From: BAIKAL-G1 sp943370385
GTDB taxonomy: Bacteria; Cyanobacteriota; Cyanobacteriia; PCC-6307; Cyanobiaceae
DNA length: 64,000 nt
Assembly (NCBI GenBank): GCA_943370385.1
Contig: CALRQT020000002.1
Span: 1-64,000, forward strand
Reading direction: 5' to 3'
Numbering within the stretch: the first letter of the stretch is position 1; each line of letters starts with the position of its first letter. Below the pieces are notes generated by a model, which searched no databases, had not been told where the DNA came from, and worked only from the letters and a program-made list of their open reading frames with translations. Positions 11,501-19,613 of this stretch are shown here, one piece after another. A program made the position numbers and the translations under genes.

Positions 11501-14500
11501 GGCAAGCAGGGTCATGGTGTTGACCACGCCGGTATCGATATTAATGCCGCCCGTGGCAATGATCGTGCCACTAATCCTGTCAGGAATCAGAAAATTACCA
11601 TAGTCATCAGTCGATGTCAGGTAGTCATCCGAATCAACAATTCCGTTCCCATTGGTGTCGACACAAACGGTGCCATTTCGGATGTACCCATCTGCCACCA
11701 CTGCAGTTGAAAAGCTGGCGGCGTCGTTACCAGCGGTGTCTTGAATGGCGATGATGTCATTATTGGCGCTTGAATCTGTGTATCTTAAGGATACTGACGT
11801 GTAGGCGCCGGTCCTTGAGTGTTTTATCGTCACCACGGGTCCACTTATGGAAACGCTTGTTACCAAGCTATTTTGTATGCCAACCTTGGCGCTGAACATT
11901 GACGCTGTTGCGATATTGCTGACGTCCAGGTTTTCGTTGTAGGTCAGAGTTATAATGCCAGTTGACCTGTTTGCATAGTAGGATTGAAGGACTGGTGCGA
12001 TTGTGTCTGGTGTCGTATTTGTTGCGCTGATACTTGTTGTCGAAATTGCATCATTTCCGGCGATATCCTGAACCGCATTCGCATCATTGTTGGCGCTTGG
12101 ATCGCCATAGGCGGCCGTGACAGCTTGCCCATAGGTGATGGCGCTTTGAAGTGTCAGTTCCACCGTTTTGCCATTGATGGCAAGGCTACTGATTGTTCGG
12201 CTGGCATTGTCAGCTGTGACAGCAAAGGCGCCCACTCCAGCGGTTATGGCTGAGAGTTCCTCCGAATAGGTGAGGATCACCTTGCTGCCGTCGTTGCTTG
12301 TGGCCGCACTGACAAAGGAGGGCGGTGCGGTATCGATTGTGAGGTTGAGATCTGACGAGGCTTGGGAGGGATTACCGGCGCTGTCGATTGCTTTGGCTTT
12401 TAGCGTGTGTGATCCCACCGTGAGCCGGCTGGAGCTGATCGTCCATGATCCGCTGCCTTCCGCTGTTGCTGTGCCAAGGGTGGTCGTCCCGTCTGTATCG
12501 AAGAGAGTGACCGTCGATCCTGCTTCTGCAGTGCCTGAGACGGTTGGCGTGAGGATCGAGGTGATGTTGTCCGTCGACGAGGATCCCGAATCGGATGCCG
12601 TTGCCAGATCAAGGGCAAGCGGGGCTGCGGGAGAGCTGCTATCGAGAACGTAGGCTTGCGAATAGGCTGGTCCTGAATTGCCTGCAGCATCCGAGACGCG
12701 TACCTTGAGTGTGTTGGTTCCCGTTAGGGTTTGTGCTGCGAGGGACCAGAGATTAGTGCCTGTGGTGGTATTGGCTGTGGTCCAAGTGCTGCCGTTATCA
12801 ATTGATACTTCAACCAATTCACCACTGATCAAGTTGGCACTGGTGGTGCCGGAAATGGTTTGGGCGGCCGTATTGGTGATGAAGTCTGTGCTTGAGTTTC
12901 CCGTATCAGCAGAGATGGCTACCGAAACGATTGTGGTCGTTGGTGCGCTGCTATACACCGCTAAGGCTGCGTTTGCGCCTAGGGATCCCTTTGTACCTGG
13001 TGCTGCGAGAGTTAGGATGGCATCGTTTCCGGCTTCATCCTTGATTGATCCTCCGTTGAGGGTAAGCGCAGAGCTAGAGAGTTGGTCAAGATCGCCAGTG
13101 TTGTCTCCCGCTTGAACGGTGTATTCAAAGCTGAGAATGCTAGTGCCGCTGCCGCTGCTATAGGTTGCGTATCGATCTGTTGTACCGGTTTCAAGCTGGA
13201 GCCGGGGAACGCCCCCTGAAATGTTAACTGTAACGATTTCCGAGAACGCTACGTTCAGGGTGATTATTGTGCCTACTCCGTAGTTTCCATTTGTTTGGAA
13301 TGATGTGACAGGGGCTACGTAGGTAACGGCTGTATTTTGAAAGAAAAGAGTATTGCCGTTTTGATTGCCAATGAAGAGATCCAGATCGCCGTCGCTATCG
13401 ATGTCGGCAAGTGTTGGTGATGCATATTCGTAATTTCCGGCTGAGCTAATGCCAAAGGGTGAGCTTGTTGTGGCTGCTATGAATGAGGGAGTGGATTGAG
13501 TGCCGTCATTTTTAAAGAATAGGGTATTACCATTTCGTTTTCCAATGAATAGATCAAGATCGCCGTCGCTATCGATGTCGGCAAATGTTGGTGATGCGTT
13601 ACTTCCGACTGAGCTAATGCCAAAGGGTGAATTTGATGGGGCGGCAAAAGCAGCTGGAGAGCCTCCAGGTAATGCAAGGGTGCCAGTCGGGGCTAACGTG
13701 TCAATGATTATCTGCGCATTGCTCGCAAGAGATCCTGTGCTACCCGATTCAGCTAATTCCAGAAGGGCATTGTTGCCAGCAGCATCTTTGATTGTTCCGC
13801 TATTAAGTGTTAGTGCGCTACTGGAGAGTTGATCAAGATCGGTTGAAGTATTTCCTGCTACAACGGTGTACTGAAAGCTGAGGTTTGTGCTGCCAGTTCC
13901 ACTGCTGTAGGTTGCATATTGATCATTCGTTCCAGTTTCAAGCTGGAGCTGCGGCATGCCTGTGACGAAAACGATCTCAGAGAACTGAATGGTTATGGTG
14001 ATGACTGACCCAGGTCCGTAACTGCCATTGGATGTTGACGATGTAACCGGAATTAGACTTGCAGAGCCGCTACCGGTATTGAGGTAAAATCTGGTTCCAT
14101 TGCTCACTAATAAATCTAGAATGCCATCGCCATTCAAATCCGCTAGGGCTGGAGATGCATCCCCAGGATTTTTGGCGCTTCTAAGGAAGGTTGGCGATCG
14201 ATAGGCAGGGTCTCCACTGGTGTTCTTAGTGTTTTCGAAATAGAGGATATTCCCGTCGCTGCGGCCAACGAGTAAATCAAGATCGCCATCGAGATCGATA
14301 TCTGCCAATGACGGTGCTGAACGATCACCGACATCGCTGATCCCAAAAGGGTTTGTGATCGCTGCTTCATAGCCCGGCGCCCCGCTGCTGCCGCTGTTGC
14401 GAAAGAACAGAACGTTGCCTAGATTGTTGCCAACAAACAGATCGAGGTCCCCGTCGCCATCACTATCGACCAGGGTTGGGATGGCATAGCCACTTGTGGA

Positions 14501-15583
14501 TGTGATGCCGTAGGGATTGATTGAGGCACTGCCAAAAATCGGATTCGTGCTGGTACCAGTGTTTAGCTGGATTGTGATCGGCCCGCCTGAGCCTCCTGTG
14601 ATTAGATCAAAATCAAGGTCACCATCAATGTCTGCTAAGGTAGGTTTGCTGTCCCCAAATCCACCGCCAATAGATAAAATCCCAAAGGGGTTACCTGTTT
14701 CAGCTGCAAACGCAGGGACTGTCGTTGTCGAGGTGTTTTTATAATAGAGAATCTTGCCATCTGTTGATCCACTGAAAACGTCTAAGTCTCCGTCACCATC
14801 AATATCGACCAAGGCAACGCTGCCAAAGCCAGCTGATGGCTTATTGAGTCCAAAGGGTGATTGACTGCCGGTTGCAAAGATTGGATAGCGTAGATTGCTG
14901 TTGCCACTGGGTGGTGTGGTGTCAGCCGACGCTTCAACGGCTACGGCGATGGCATTCAGTTGAATCCACTGATGATCATCTTCCGTATTGGCGCCGAGAC
15001 TGGCCTCGATCCCGCGAAGACCTGCAGAGAAGAGTTCTCCTTCATCGCCGGCACTATCATTGGGGCCATTGAGTCGGAAGTCGATCGCATGACCAACCTC
15101 TTCCAATAGCACCGCTTCAATTTGATCCGACGATGCTGTCTCTAGCCACAGGCCATTGAGGTAGATGCATTGGTTCTCCTCGGGTGAGGCGCTGGCATAG
15201 GCCCCGGCCAGGCCAGCCAAGCTGTTGTCATCGATGATTCTTACAGGGATTTCCAGGCCCTGGCCGCTGATCAGTACTTGTAGGGAGTTGGAGATCGCCT
15301 CGCTTGCGCTAGGGAACACCTCTAGGAGGACGGTTTGGTAGGTGGTTGGCTGGTTGGCCCAGCTCATCAGGCGGGCCTCCGCTCGCTGGAGTGCCTGAGC
15401 CAAAGCATAGTTGGCGGCAATTGTATCCGTTATTTTAAATTGAGCCAAGGCCCGATTTTCGTAAATTGATTGTTGAAGTATAAGCTTTCTGAGCTCATTG
15501 GGTGTTTTGGTTGACGGAGTGGCGTCTCCATGATAATGACCCCTTTTTTGGGGTTGCCTTGAGCCGCCTTGCTGGCTTAGCAA
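8510..15583 (-). CDS. giant exported repeat protein: FG-GAP repeats, SWM-like repeats, DUF4114 C-terminus
   Basis: About 2357 aa and paralogous to the downstream giant gene. The start is uncertain: no early ATG, and a TTG is the best candidate. Order seen: an N-terminal domain with YLNGLWLETASSDQIEAVLL and EEVGHAID (about 150-200), a degenerate HExxH-like site; five FG-GAP calcium repeats (about 235-505) and two more (about 640-760); Ig-like blocks; two repeats like the SWM repeat ('VILTYSEELS', about 1095-1285); a module opening with CVDTNGNGIVDSDDYL followed by an Ala-rich helical stretch (about 1290-1520); further Ig-like blocks; and the shared C-terminal module ending GFEDLLASQGSDWDFNDT. 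It lies 120 bases upstream of its paralogue, same strand. Cell-surface or secreted role inferred. Confidence 0.83.
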   Translation of the reverse strand: MLSQQGGSRQPQKRGHYHGDATPSTKTPNELRKLILQQSIYENRALAQFKITDTIAANYALAQALQRAEARLMSWANQPTTYQTVLLEVFPSASEAISNSLQVLISGQGLEIPVRIIDDNSLAGLAGAYASASPEENQCIYLNGLWLETASSDQIEAVLLEEVGHAIDFRLNGPNDSAGDEGELFSAGLRGIEASLGANTEDDHQWIQLNAIAVAVEASADTTPPSGNSNLRYPIFATGSQSPFGLNKPSAGFGSVALVDIDGDGDLDVFSGSTDGKILYYKNTSTTTVPAFAAETGNPFGILSIGGGFGDSKPTLADIDGDLDFDLITGGSGGPITIQLNTGTSTNPIFGSASINPYGITSTSGYAIPTLVDSDGDGDLDLFVGNNLGNVLFFRNSGSSGAPGYEAAITNPFGISDVGDRSAPSLADIDLDGDLDLLVGRSDGNILYFENTKNTSGDPAYRSPTFLRSAKNPGDASPALADLNGDGILDLLVSNGTRFYLNTGSGSASLIPVTSSTSNGSYGPGSVITITIQFSEIVFVTGMPQLQLETGTNDQYATYSSGTGSTNLSFQYTVVAGNTSTDLDQLSSSALTLNSGTIKDAAGNNALLELAESGSTGSLASNAQIIIDTLAPTGTLALPGGSPAAFAAPSNSPFGISSVGSNASPTFADIDSDGDLDLFIGKRNGNTLFFKNDGTQSTPSFIAATTSSPFGISSAGNYEYASPTLADIDSDGDLDLFIGNQNGNTLFFQNTAVTYVAPVTSFQTNGNYGVGTIITLNVAFSEIVTVNISGGVPRLQLETGTTDRYATYSSGSGTSILSFEYTVQAGDNTGDLDQLSSSALTLNGGSIKDEAGNDAILTLAAPGTKGSLGANAALAVYSSAPTTTIVSVAISADTGNSSTDFITNTAAQTISGTTSANLISGELVEVSIDNGSTWTTANTTTGTNLWSLAAQTLTGTNTLKVRVSDAAGNSGPAYSQAYVLDSSSPAAPLALDLATASDSGSSSTDNITSILTPTVSGTAEAGSTVTLFDTDGTTTLGTATAEGSGSWTISSSRLTVGSHTLKAKAIDSAGNPSQASSDLNLTIDTAPPSFVSAATSNDGSKVILTYSEELSAITAGVGAFAVTADNASRTISSLAINGKTVELTLQSAITYGQAVTAAYGDPSANNDANAVQDIAGNDAISTTSISATNTTPDTIAPVLQSYYANRSTGIITLTYNENLDVSNIATASMFSAKVGIQNSLVTSVSISGPVVTIKHSRTGAYTSVSLRYTDSSANNDIIAIQDTAGNDAASFSTAVVADGYIRNGTVCVDTNGNGIVDSDDYLTSTDDYGNFLIPDRISGTIIATGGINIDTGVVNTMTLLAPSGSSTINPLTTLVQAVVAATDVSPEAAAISVANSMGLTITNGESLLNYDPIAAYAAATSGEGDAASASLALAAQKAAAQIATITALANADSAGAGATFIANLATQVGAAATVDLASSETLSALLGDAVTSTAAIENASAAIGSANNLSAVSQAQASVLDTVAPASPTLELVSITNDNTPAITVHFNSTALDGSAIVAGDKLTLMADHTMIGSAVLTTEDIRQGEKALTATSLSDGVYAITASITDQGGNTGTSSAHSITIDTKPPTIKISGIGLSADTGTDATDLITTSAEQTISAYLSAELALGDQLYGSLDNGLNWANISNQVNGTAVYWSGVALSGSNSLAFKVTDEAGNSSSVSGVATYVLDLEAPSLVISSDTLSLVAGQASIVSFVFTEDPGSSFSWNGISGDVIVSGGSLSAINSSGTTRTAIFIPNEDDQSPSATISVSAGSYSDSAGNPATTGSNLVLTIDAALASADGANPAFESQEDRNHDGTTDDQQAHVATFATSNNGTACLVSKQQASAILIDPLTGQPYTVANSIQFKGATTDHAARQAISSLIQASQTTVAAVSDLVSFTVKPQATAIGPSSQPLSTSAINAAFGQTIQQVDLYFDEDTGLIQDSLGWNAMYKKKKDGSYFLFNYDPSTGLGGILLDRDGNGRVDGATLYLKDGSQGDYDETVDGKIDDPIGFSSLASVPNLQLMDDKKALIVSGAPGTGLWISLAVQSLNSLSQNTLELYSRRDGIDRALGAIGATLGSGPNGVQQVYLASGSELRFRTIDGAGQTSLDPAIQLTQTTNGFKVGLDGDRNGIYTDLLLDLSSSIAATSPASIALARKQLSSSDAILDLTSIAPTGITLTLLISTDCALRNQFGFVKLDPLTGSTYQVNGVSQDNASFRDAIRSQFINPYQQTGGSSHKFGQSLQSISWDLASSQSGYYAPVMITQAGEVFTFGATTASDGRQHVKLLGTNTFGFEDLLASQGSDWDFNDTKIRVSVSA

Positions 15584-15719
15584 TTGATGAACGACTGGGT
15601 GGCTGCTAGCGATGGCTGGTTAGCTCACTCCGTAGTACTGGCTTGCCGCCGGAGGTTTGCCTTTGCTACTGGGTCTCCCTAGGGGCCCGATCCCTGCTAC
15701 CTGGCGCTGGTTCCTGTGC

Positions 15720-16601
15720 TCACCCCACCACCCCCTCCATCAACCCCTCCTCCGCCTCCAGATTCGTCGTCACACTGCGCACGTCGTCCAACTCTTCCAG
15801 GGCATCCAACAAGTTCAGGCAGCTGCCCAGCACTTTCGAATCGCTGACCCGGCAGCTGGTCTGGGCGATCCAGCGGTGCTCCCAGCTGGCCACGGGCCAG
15901 CCCCTGGATCTCAGCTCGTCCTGCAGGGCCTCCAGGTCGGCGTAGGCCGTCACCAGATCAGCGCCGCTGCGCTGGCCGGGGTCGCCGTCCAAGTCGTAAT
16001 TGAGAACGGCTGGGCCGCCCAGGTCTTCGAGGGCCAAGAGGTCTTCCAGCAGGGCGTCTTCATCGAGCCAGCCGGTTGGACTCGTCCCTGGAGCTGATGC
16101 TTTTGACCGGGAGCCGTCGTTGCCAGTGGCCTTGGCACCCGGCTCGGCGCTGCTCAAGGGGTTGGCCGGCCCCAGGCGCACCACGCCCAAGTGCTCGAAC
16201 AGATAGCCCACGCAGCCGGTTTCGCCCAGGTTGCCGCCGTTTTTGTTGAAGGCCAGGCGTAGTTCGGCGGCGCTACGGTTGCGGTTGTCCGTGAAGGCCT
16301 CAATCAGGATGGCGATGCCGCCGGGGCCGTAGCCCTCGTAGCGCACCGCCTCGAACTGGTCGTTGGCGCCGCTGCCCTGGCCAGAGCCCTTGGCGATCGC
16401 CCGCTCAATGTTGCCGCTCGGCATGGCGGCTGCCTTGGCCTTCTCAATCGCCGTGCGCAGCTGGAAATTGGCCGCTGGATCGCTGCCGCCCCGGGCCGCC
16501 ACCGTGATTTCCCGCCCCAGCCGGGTAAAGAGGGCGCCCCGTTTGGCATCCACCACCGCCTTACTGCGTTTGATCTGGGCCCATTTGCTGTGGCCGGCCA
16601 T
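15720..16601 (-). CDS. yebC: YebC/PmpR-family protein
   Basis: 293 aa from the family-typical MAGHSKWAQIKRSK start at 16601; a longer open frame upstream has only low-complexity sequence. Family motifs follow: RLGREITVAARGG, NxxLRTAIEKAKAAAMP, IERAIAKG, YEGYGPGGIAILIE and NRNRSAAELR. The family acts as a transcription regulator (PmpR) or, in recently studied members, in translation at poly-proline stalls. Odd point: where most members have a short loop, about residues 153-180 hold an unusual Ser/Gly/Ala-rich insert (around GAKATGNDGSRSKASAPG). It follows truB on the same strand with an 80-base gap and is probably co-transcribed. Confidence 0.92.
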   Translation of the reverse strand: MAGHSKWAQIKRSKAVVDAKRGALFTRLGREITVAARGGSDPAANFQLRTAIEKAKAAAMPSGNIERAIAKGSGQGSGANDQFEAVRYEGYGPGGIAILIEAFTDNRNRSAAELRLAFNKNGGNLGETGCVGYLFEHLGVVRLGPANPLSSAEPGAKATGNDGSRSKASAPGTSPTGWLDEDALLEDLLALEDLGGPAVLNYDLDGDPGQRSGADLVTAYADLEALQDELRSRGWPVASWEHRWIAQTSCRVSDSKVLGSCLNLLDALEELDDVRSVTTNLEAEEGLMEGVVG

Positions 16602-16681
16602 GGGAGCGGGGGCTGGGAACGAACAGGGTTGGGGAGTGGACTGGGCTGCTGTGGGGACTGGGCTGGAGTGGGGACTCGGCC

Positions 16682-17620
16682 CTAGCCGTTGGCCTGCAGC
16701 ACCAGTTTGGGCTGGAGGCGGCCGCCGGCCTGGGCCTGGGCCATGCCCGCCAGGCTGCCATCGGGGCCCACCACCACCACGGCCGTGCCGTCTGGGAGCG
16801 CTAGACACGCCTCGAGGCTGCGGCCACAGCGCCAGCTGGCCAACTCGGCTTCGCCTGCGAGTTGGTGGCGGTCGAGGTGGCCCAGCACCACCAGGGGATC
16901 GAGCAACTCGGGCGGCGGCGCCTGCTGAAGCCGCTCCAGGGGCACGCATTGCTCCAGCCCAAAGCCCAGGGCTGCGGTGCGGCGCAGTTGGGCCAGGCAG
17001 CCCCCACAGCCGAGGGCTTCGCCCAGGTCCCGGGCCAGGGAGCGGATGTAGGTGCCAGCTGTGCAGGCCACCTCCAGCTCCAGTTCGGCCCGTTCGGGGT
17101 CCCAGCCCAATAGGTGGAGCTCGCGGATCGTCACCGTTTTGCTGGCCAGGTTGAGCTCCTCGCCGCGGCGGGCCCGCTTGTAGGCCCGCTCGCCATCCAC
17201 GTGCACCGCCGACACGTTGGGAGGCCGTTGCTGGATCGTCCCCCGGAAGGGCGCCAGGGCCATCTCAAGCTCCCCTGGACCCAGGGGGGGCACGGGCCGC
17301 CCTTCCAGCTCCTCGCCGCTGAGGTCATCGCTGCTGGTGCGCAGGCCCAGGCGAACCACCCCCCGGTAACGCTTGTCGCCCGTGAGGTAGGGCAGCAGGC
17401 GGGTGGCGCCCCCCAGGGCGATCGGCAGCACCCCGGTCACGGCCGGATCGAGGGTGCCGCCATGGCCCACCCGCTTGAGGCCATAGGCGCGCCGCACCTG
17501 GGCGACGCAGCCATGGGAGGTGAGCCCGGCGGGCTTGTCGAGCACCAGGAAGCCGCAGAGTTCAGCGGCGCTTGGCGCCTTAGCGGCCGGGCTTGCAACC
17601 GCTGGGGACTCGGGCGGCAT
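16682..17620 (-). CDS. truB: tRNA pseudouridine(55) synthase TruB
   Basis: 312 aa. Makes pseudouridine 55 in the T-loop of tRNAs. Seen: GFLVLDKPAGLTSH, the catalytic-aspartate box RVGHGGTLDPAVTGVLP, GxATRLLPYLTGDKRYRG, QRPPNVSAVHVDGERAYKRA, and CTAGTYIRSLARDLGEALG. Start chosen at the ATG reading MPPESPAVAS, about 20 residues before the conserved core. An upstream extension of the frame overlaps the divergent methyltransferase and lacks family sequence. Lies upstream of yebC. Confidence 0.95.
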   Translation of the reverse strand: MPPESPAVASPAAKAPSAAELCGFLVLDKPAGLTSHGCVAQVRRAYGLKRVGHGGTLDPAVTGVLPIALGGATRLLPYLTGDKRYRGVVRLGLRTSSDDLSGEELEGRPVPPLGPGELEMALAPFRGTIQQRPPNVSAVHVDGERAYKRARRGEELNLASKTVTIRELHLLGWDPERAELELEVACTAGTYIRSLARDLGEALGCGGCLAQLRRTAALGFGLEQCVPLERLQQAPPPELLDPLVVLGHLDRHQLAGEAELASWRCGRSLEACLALPDGTAVVVVGPDGSLAGMAQAQAGGRLQPKLVLQANG

Positions 17621-17776
17621 CGGCGCTGGCCATGGAGCAAGAACAGGCACTGTTGCATCTGGCCAGCCCTTGCGCTCCACCAGGGGCCTGGTGGAGCCTG
17701 GCTTTCCCGCCTGGGGACCCCCCTGGCGGCTGCAACCGGAAGCCCCCGGATCCCCCGAGCGATTTACGGTGGCCCC

Positions 17777-18586
17777 ATGAGTCTGTATCCCAGTTCGGGC
17801 GCCACCAGTGCCGCCCTTGTCGCCCCCCTGCCCCGCCTGGACGTGGAGGGTTTCCTCGCCGATGGCTTCGCGCTCAAGGCCCAGCTCGCCCCGTTCCTGC
17901 AGCTGGATGGCGCCGCCCTGGAGGCCCTGTTGCCCCAGGCCACGGCCCAGCTGGCGGCCCTGCATCCGGGGGCGGTGCAGCAGGCCTTCGATCCGGCCGA
18001 TGCCACCCGCTTCTACGAAGACACCGTCGGCACGGCCCACCTGATTGAGCTGGCCGCCTGGCATCTGGGCAGCGCCGACTACATCGCCGACACCCTGCGC
18101 CTGCAGGCGCGTTTCGCCCGCGGCCAGGTGCTTGATTTCGGTGGAGGTATCGGCAGCCATGCCCTGGCGGCGGCCGCCCTGCCCCAGGTGGAGCAGGTCT
18201 GGTTCGTGGACCTCAACCCCCACAACCGCGCCTTTGTGGCGGCCCGGGCCGAGGCCCTGGGCCTGGCTGCCAAATTGCGCTGCTTCCGCGACCTCGAAGA
18301 TCCGGCCCTACCGGCGCAGTTCGACACGATCGTGTGCCTCGATGTGCTCGAACATCTGGGCGATCCCGCCGCCCAGCTGGAGATTTTTGCCGGCCGTCTC
18401 ACGGGCTCGGGCGTGGCCCTGTTGAACTGGTATTTCTTCAAGGGCTTTAACGGCGAGTACCCCTTCCACTTCGATGACGAAGGCCTAGTGAATCGCTTTT
18501 TCACCACCTTGCAGCGGCGTTTCCTTGAGGTGTTTCACCCCTACCTGATCACCACCCGGGCCTACCGGCTCCAGGCGCCCGCCTGA
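17777..18586 (+). CDS. class I SAM-dependent methyltransferase
   Basis: 269 aa, ATG start MSLYPSSGAT, divergent from truB. The N-terminal half is helical. The Rossmann core begins with motif I VLDFGGGIGSHALAAA (about residue 118), then VWFVDLNPHN (acidic end of beta-2), FDTIVCLDVLEHLGDP (motif II with DVLEHL) and GVALLNWYFF. It is a small-molecule or protein methyltransferase of the UbiE/Methyltransf type. The substrate cannot be told from the sequence. It converges on rpmA, whose terminator separates the two. Confidence 0.85.
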   Translation: MSLYPSSGATSAALVAPLPRLDVEGFLADGFALKAQLAPFLQLDGAALEALLPQATAQLAALHPGAVQQAFDPADATRFYEDTVGTAHLIELAAWHLGSADYIADTLRLQARFARGQVLDFGGGIGSHALAAAALPQVEQVWFVDLNPHNRAFVAARAEALGLAAKLRCFRDLEDPALPAQFDTIVCLDVLEHLGDPAAQLEIFAGRLTGSGVALLNWYFFKGFNGEYPFHFDDEGLVNRFFTTLQRRFLEVFHPYLITTRAYRLQAPA

Positions 18587-18613
18587 GGACACTAGCCCGG
18601 GGCAGCTAGCCAC

Positions 18614-18645
18614 AAAAAAAGGCCAGGGCGCCGGGCCCTGACCTT
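18614..18645 (-). terminator. intrinsic terminator downstream of rpmA
   Basis: On the minus strand an 11-bp stem (AAGGTCAGGGC / GCCCTGGCCTT, one G-T pair) with a 5-nt loop runs straight into a T7 tract (18620-18614). It ends the rplU-rpmA transcript 30 bases after the rpmA stop. Confidence 0.85.
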
Positions 18646-18674
18646 GCCTGTCTGGCAGCCAGCCTGGGGCTGGT

Positions 18675-18938
18675 TCAGGCAACGGCGACGTTGATGCGCT
18701 TGCGGTTGCGCAGGTTGCGGGTGATCGAATCGAAGTTCACGACGCCATCCACGAGGGCAAACAGGGTGTCATCGGAGCCGCGGCCCACGTTGTCGCCGGG
18801 CAGCACCGAGGTGCCGCGCTGGCGGATCAGGATCGAGCCGGCGGTCACGACCTCGCCGCCGTAGCGCTTCACGCCCAGGCGCTTGGAATTGGAGTCGCGG
18901 CCGTTGCGTGTGGAGCCTGTGCCTTTCTTATGGGCCAT
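18675..18938 (-). CDS. rpmA: 50S ribosomal protein L27
   Basis: 87 aa, starting MAHKKGTGSTRNGRDSNSKR, the invariant L27 N-terminus that reaches the peptidyl-transferase centre. It continues with LGVKRYGGEVVTAGSILIRQ, RGTSVLPGDNVGRGSDDTLF and ends NRKRINVAVA. Full family length. It follows rplU on the same strand with a 97-base gap; an intrinsic terminator lies just downstream. Confidence 0.98.
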   Translation of the reverse strand: MAHKKGTGSTRNGRDSNSKRLGVKRYGGEVVTAGSILIRQRGTSVLPGDNVGRGSDDTLFALVDGVVNFDSITRNLRNRKRINVAVA

Positions 18939-19035
18939 GGTGGGGAAAAGGGGGAAGAACGAAGGGAACTAGGAACAGATAGGGGCTAGGGCCAGCCGAT
19001 CGGCGATCGATCAGGAGACCTGAGCCGGCCAGCCC

Positions 19036-19443
19036 TCAGGCCAGGGCCTTACCAGCCACGGTGATCGACTGCACCATCACCCGGGTGAGCTCCTGGCGGT
19101 GGCCGTTTTTGCGGCGGGTTTTCTTCTTCGGCTTCATTTTATAGACAATGATCTTGGGCCCGCGGCGGTGGGCCATCACCTTGAGCTCCACCGTGGCGCC
19201 CGCGATGAAGGGGTGGCCCAAGGTGGCGCCCTTGGCGTCCTTCACCAGCAGCACGTTCTCCAGGGTCACGGTGCTGTCAACTTCGGCGTTGATCCGGTCG
19301 AGGTCGTAGTAGCGGTTGGGCTGGACCCAGAACTGCTGGCCGGAGGCCTCAACGATGGCGTAGGGGCCGCTGCTGGTGGGGGAGTCCGCCTCGGCGGCTG
19401 GGGCGGGGCTGGTCTGGGATGGGGTCATGGCGGACTCGGGCAT
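19036..19443 (-). CDS. rplU: 50S ribosomal protein L21
   Basis: 135 aa. Core from YAIVEASGQQFWVQPNRYYD through VLLVKDAKGATLGHPFI and VELKVMAHRRGPKIIVYKMK to the basic KPKKKTRRKNGHRQELT tail that binds 23S rRNA. The first 25 or so residues are a Pro/Ser/Ala-rich leader; a second ATG at 19428 (MTPSQTSP) is an equally possible start. Divergent from kaiA across about 170 bases that must hold both promoters. This order (rpmA, rplU, kai genes) is known from marine picocyanobacteria. Confidence 0.97.
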   Translation of the reverse strand: MPESAMTPSQTSPAPAAEADSPTSSGPYAIVEASGQQFWVQPNRYYDLDRINAEVDSTVTLENVLLVKDAKGATLGHPFIAGATVELKVMAHRRGPKIIVYKMKPKKKTRRKNGHRQELTRVMVQSITVAGKALA

Positions 19444-19613
19444 GGACAGGCTGACGGGGTTTCCCAGCTCCCAGCCTGGAATTCAGGCCATGGGTTGGGG
19501 ATCCCGTCATTCGGCCTGCCGCACGGCAATCGAAAGACAAACAAGGATCCTGCCCTTTTTGGGGCCCAATCGTCAACACTATCTGGGTCGTTCAGGGCCC
19601 GATCGCGGCGCCG

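Noticed and set aside
17114..17776. Long N-terminal extension of the methyltransferase frame
   Set aside because: It runs antisense through truB and has no homology; the ATG at 17777 gives a normal methyltransferase.
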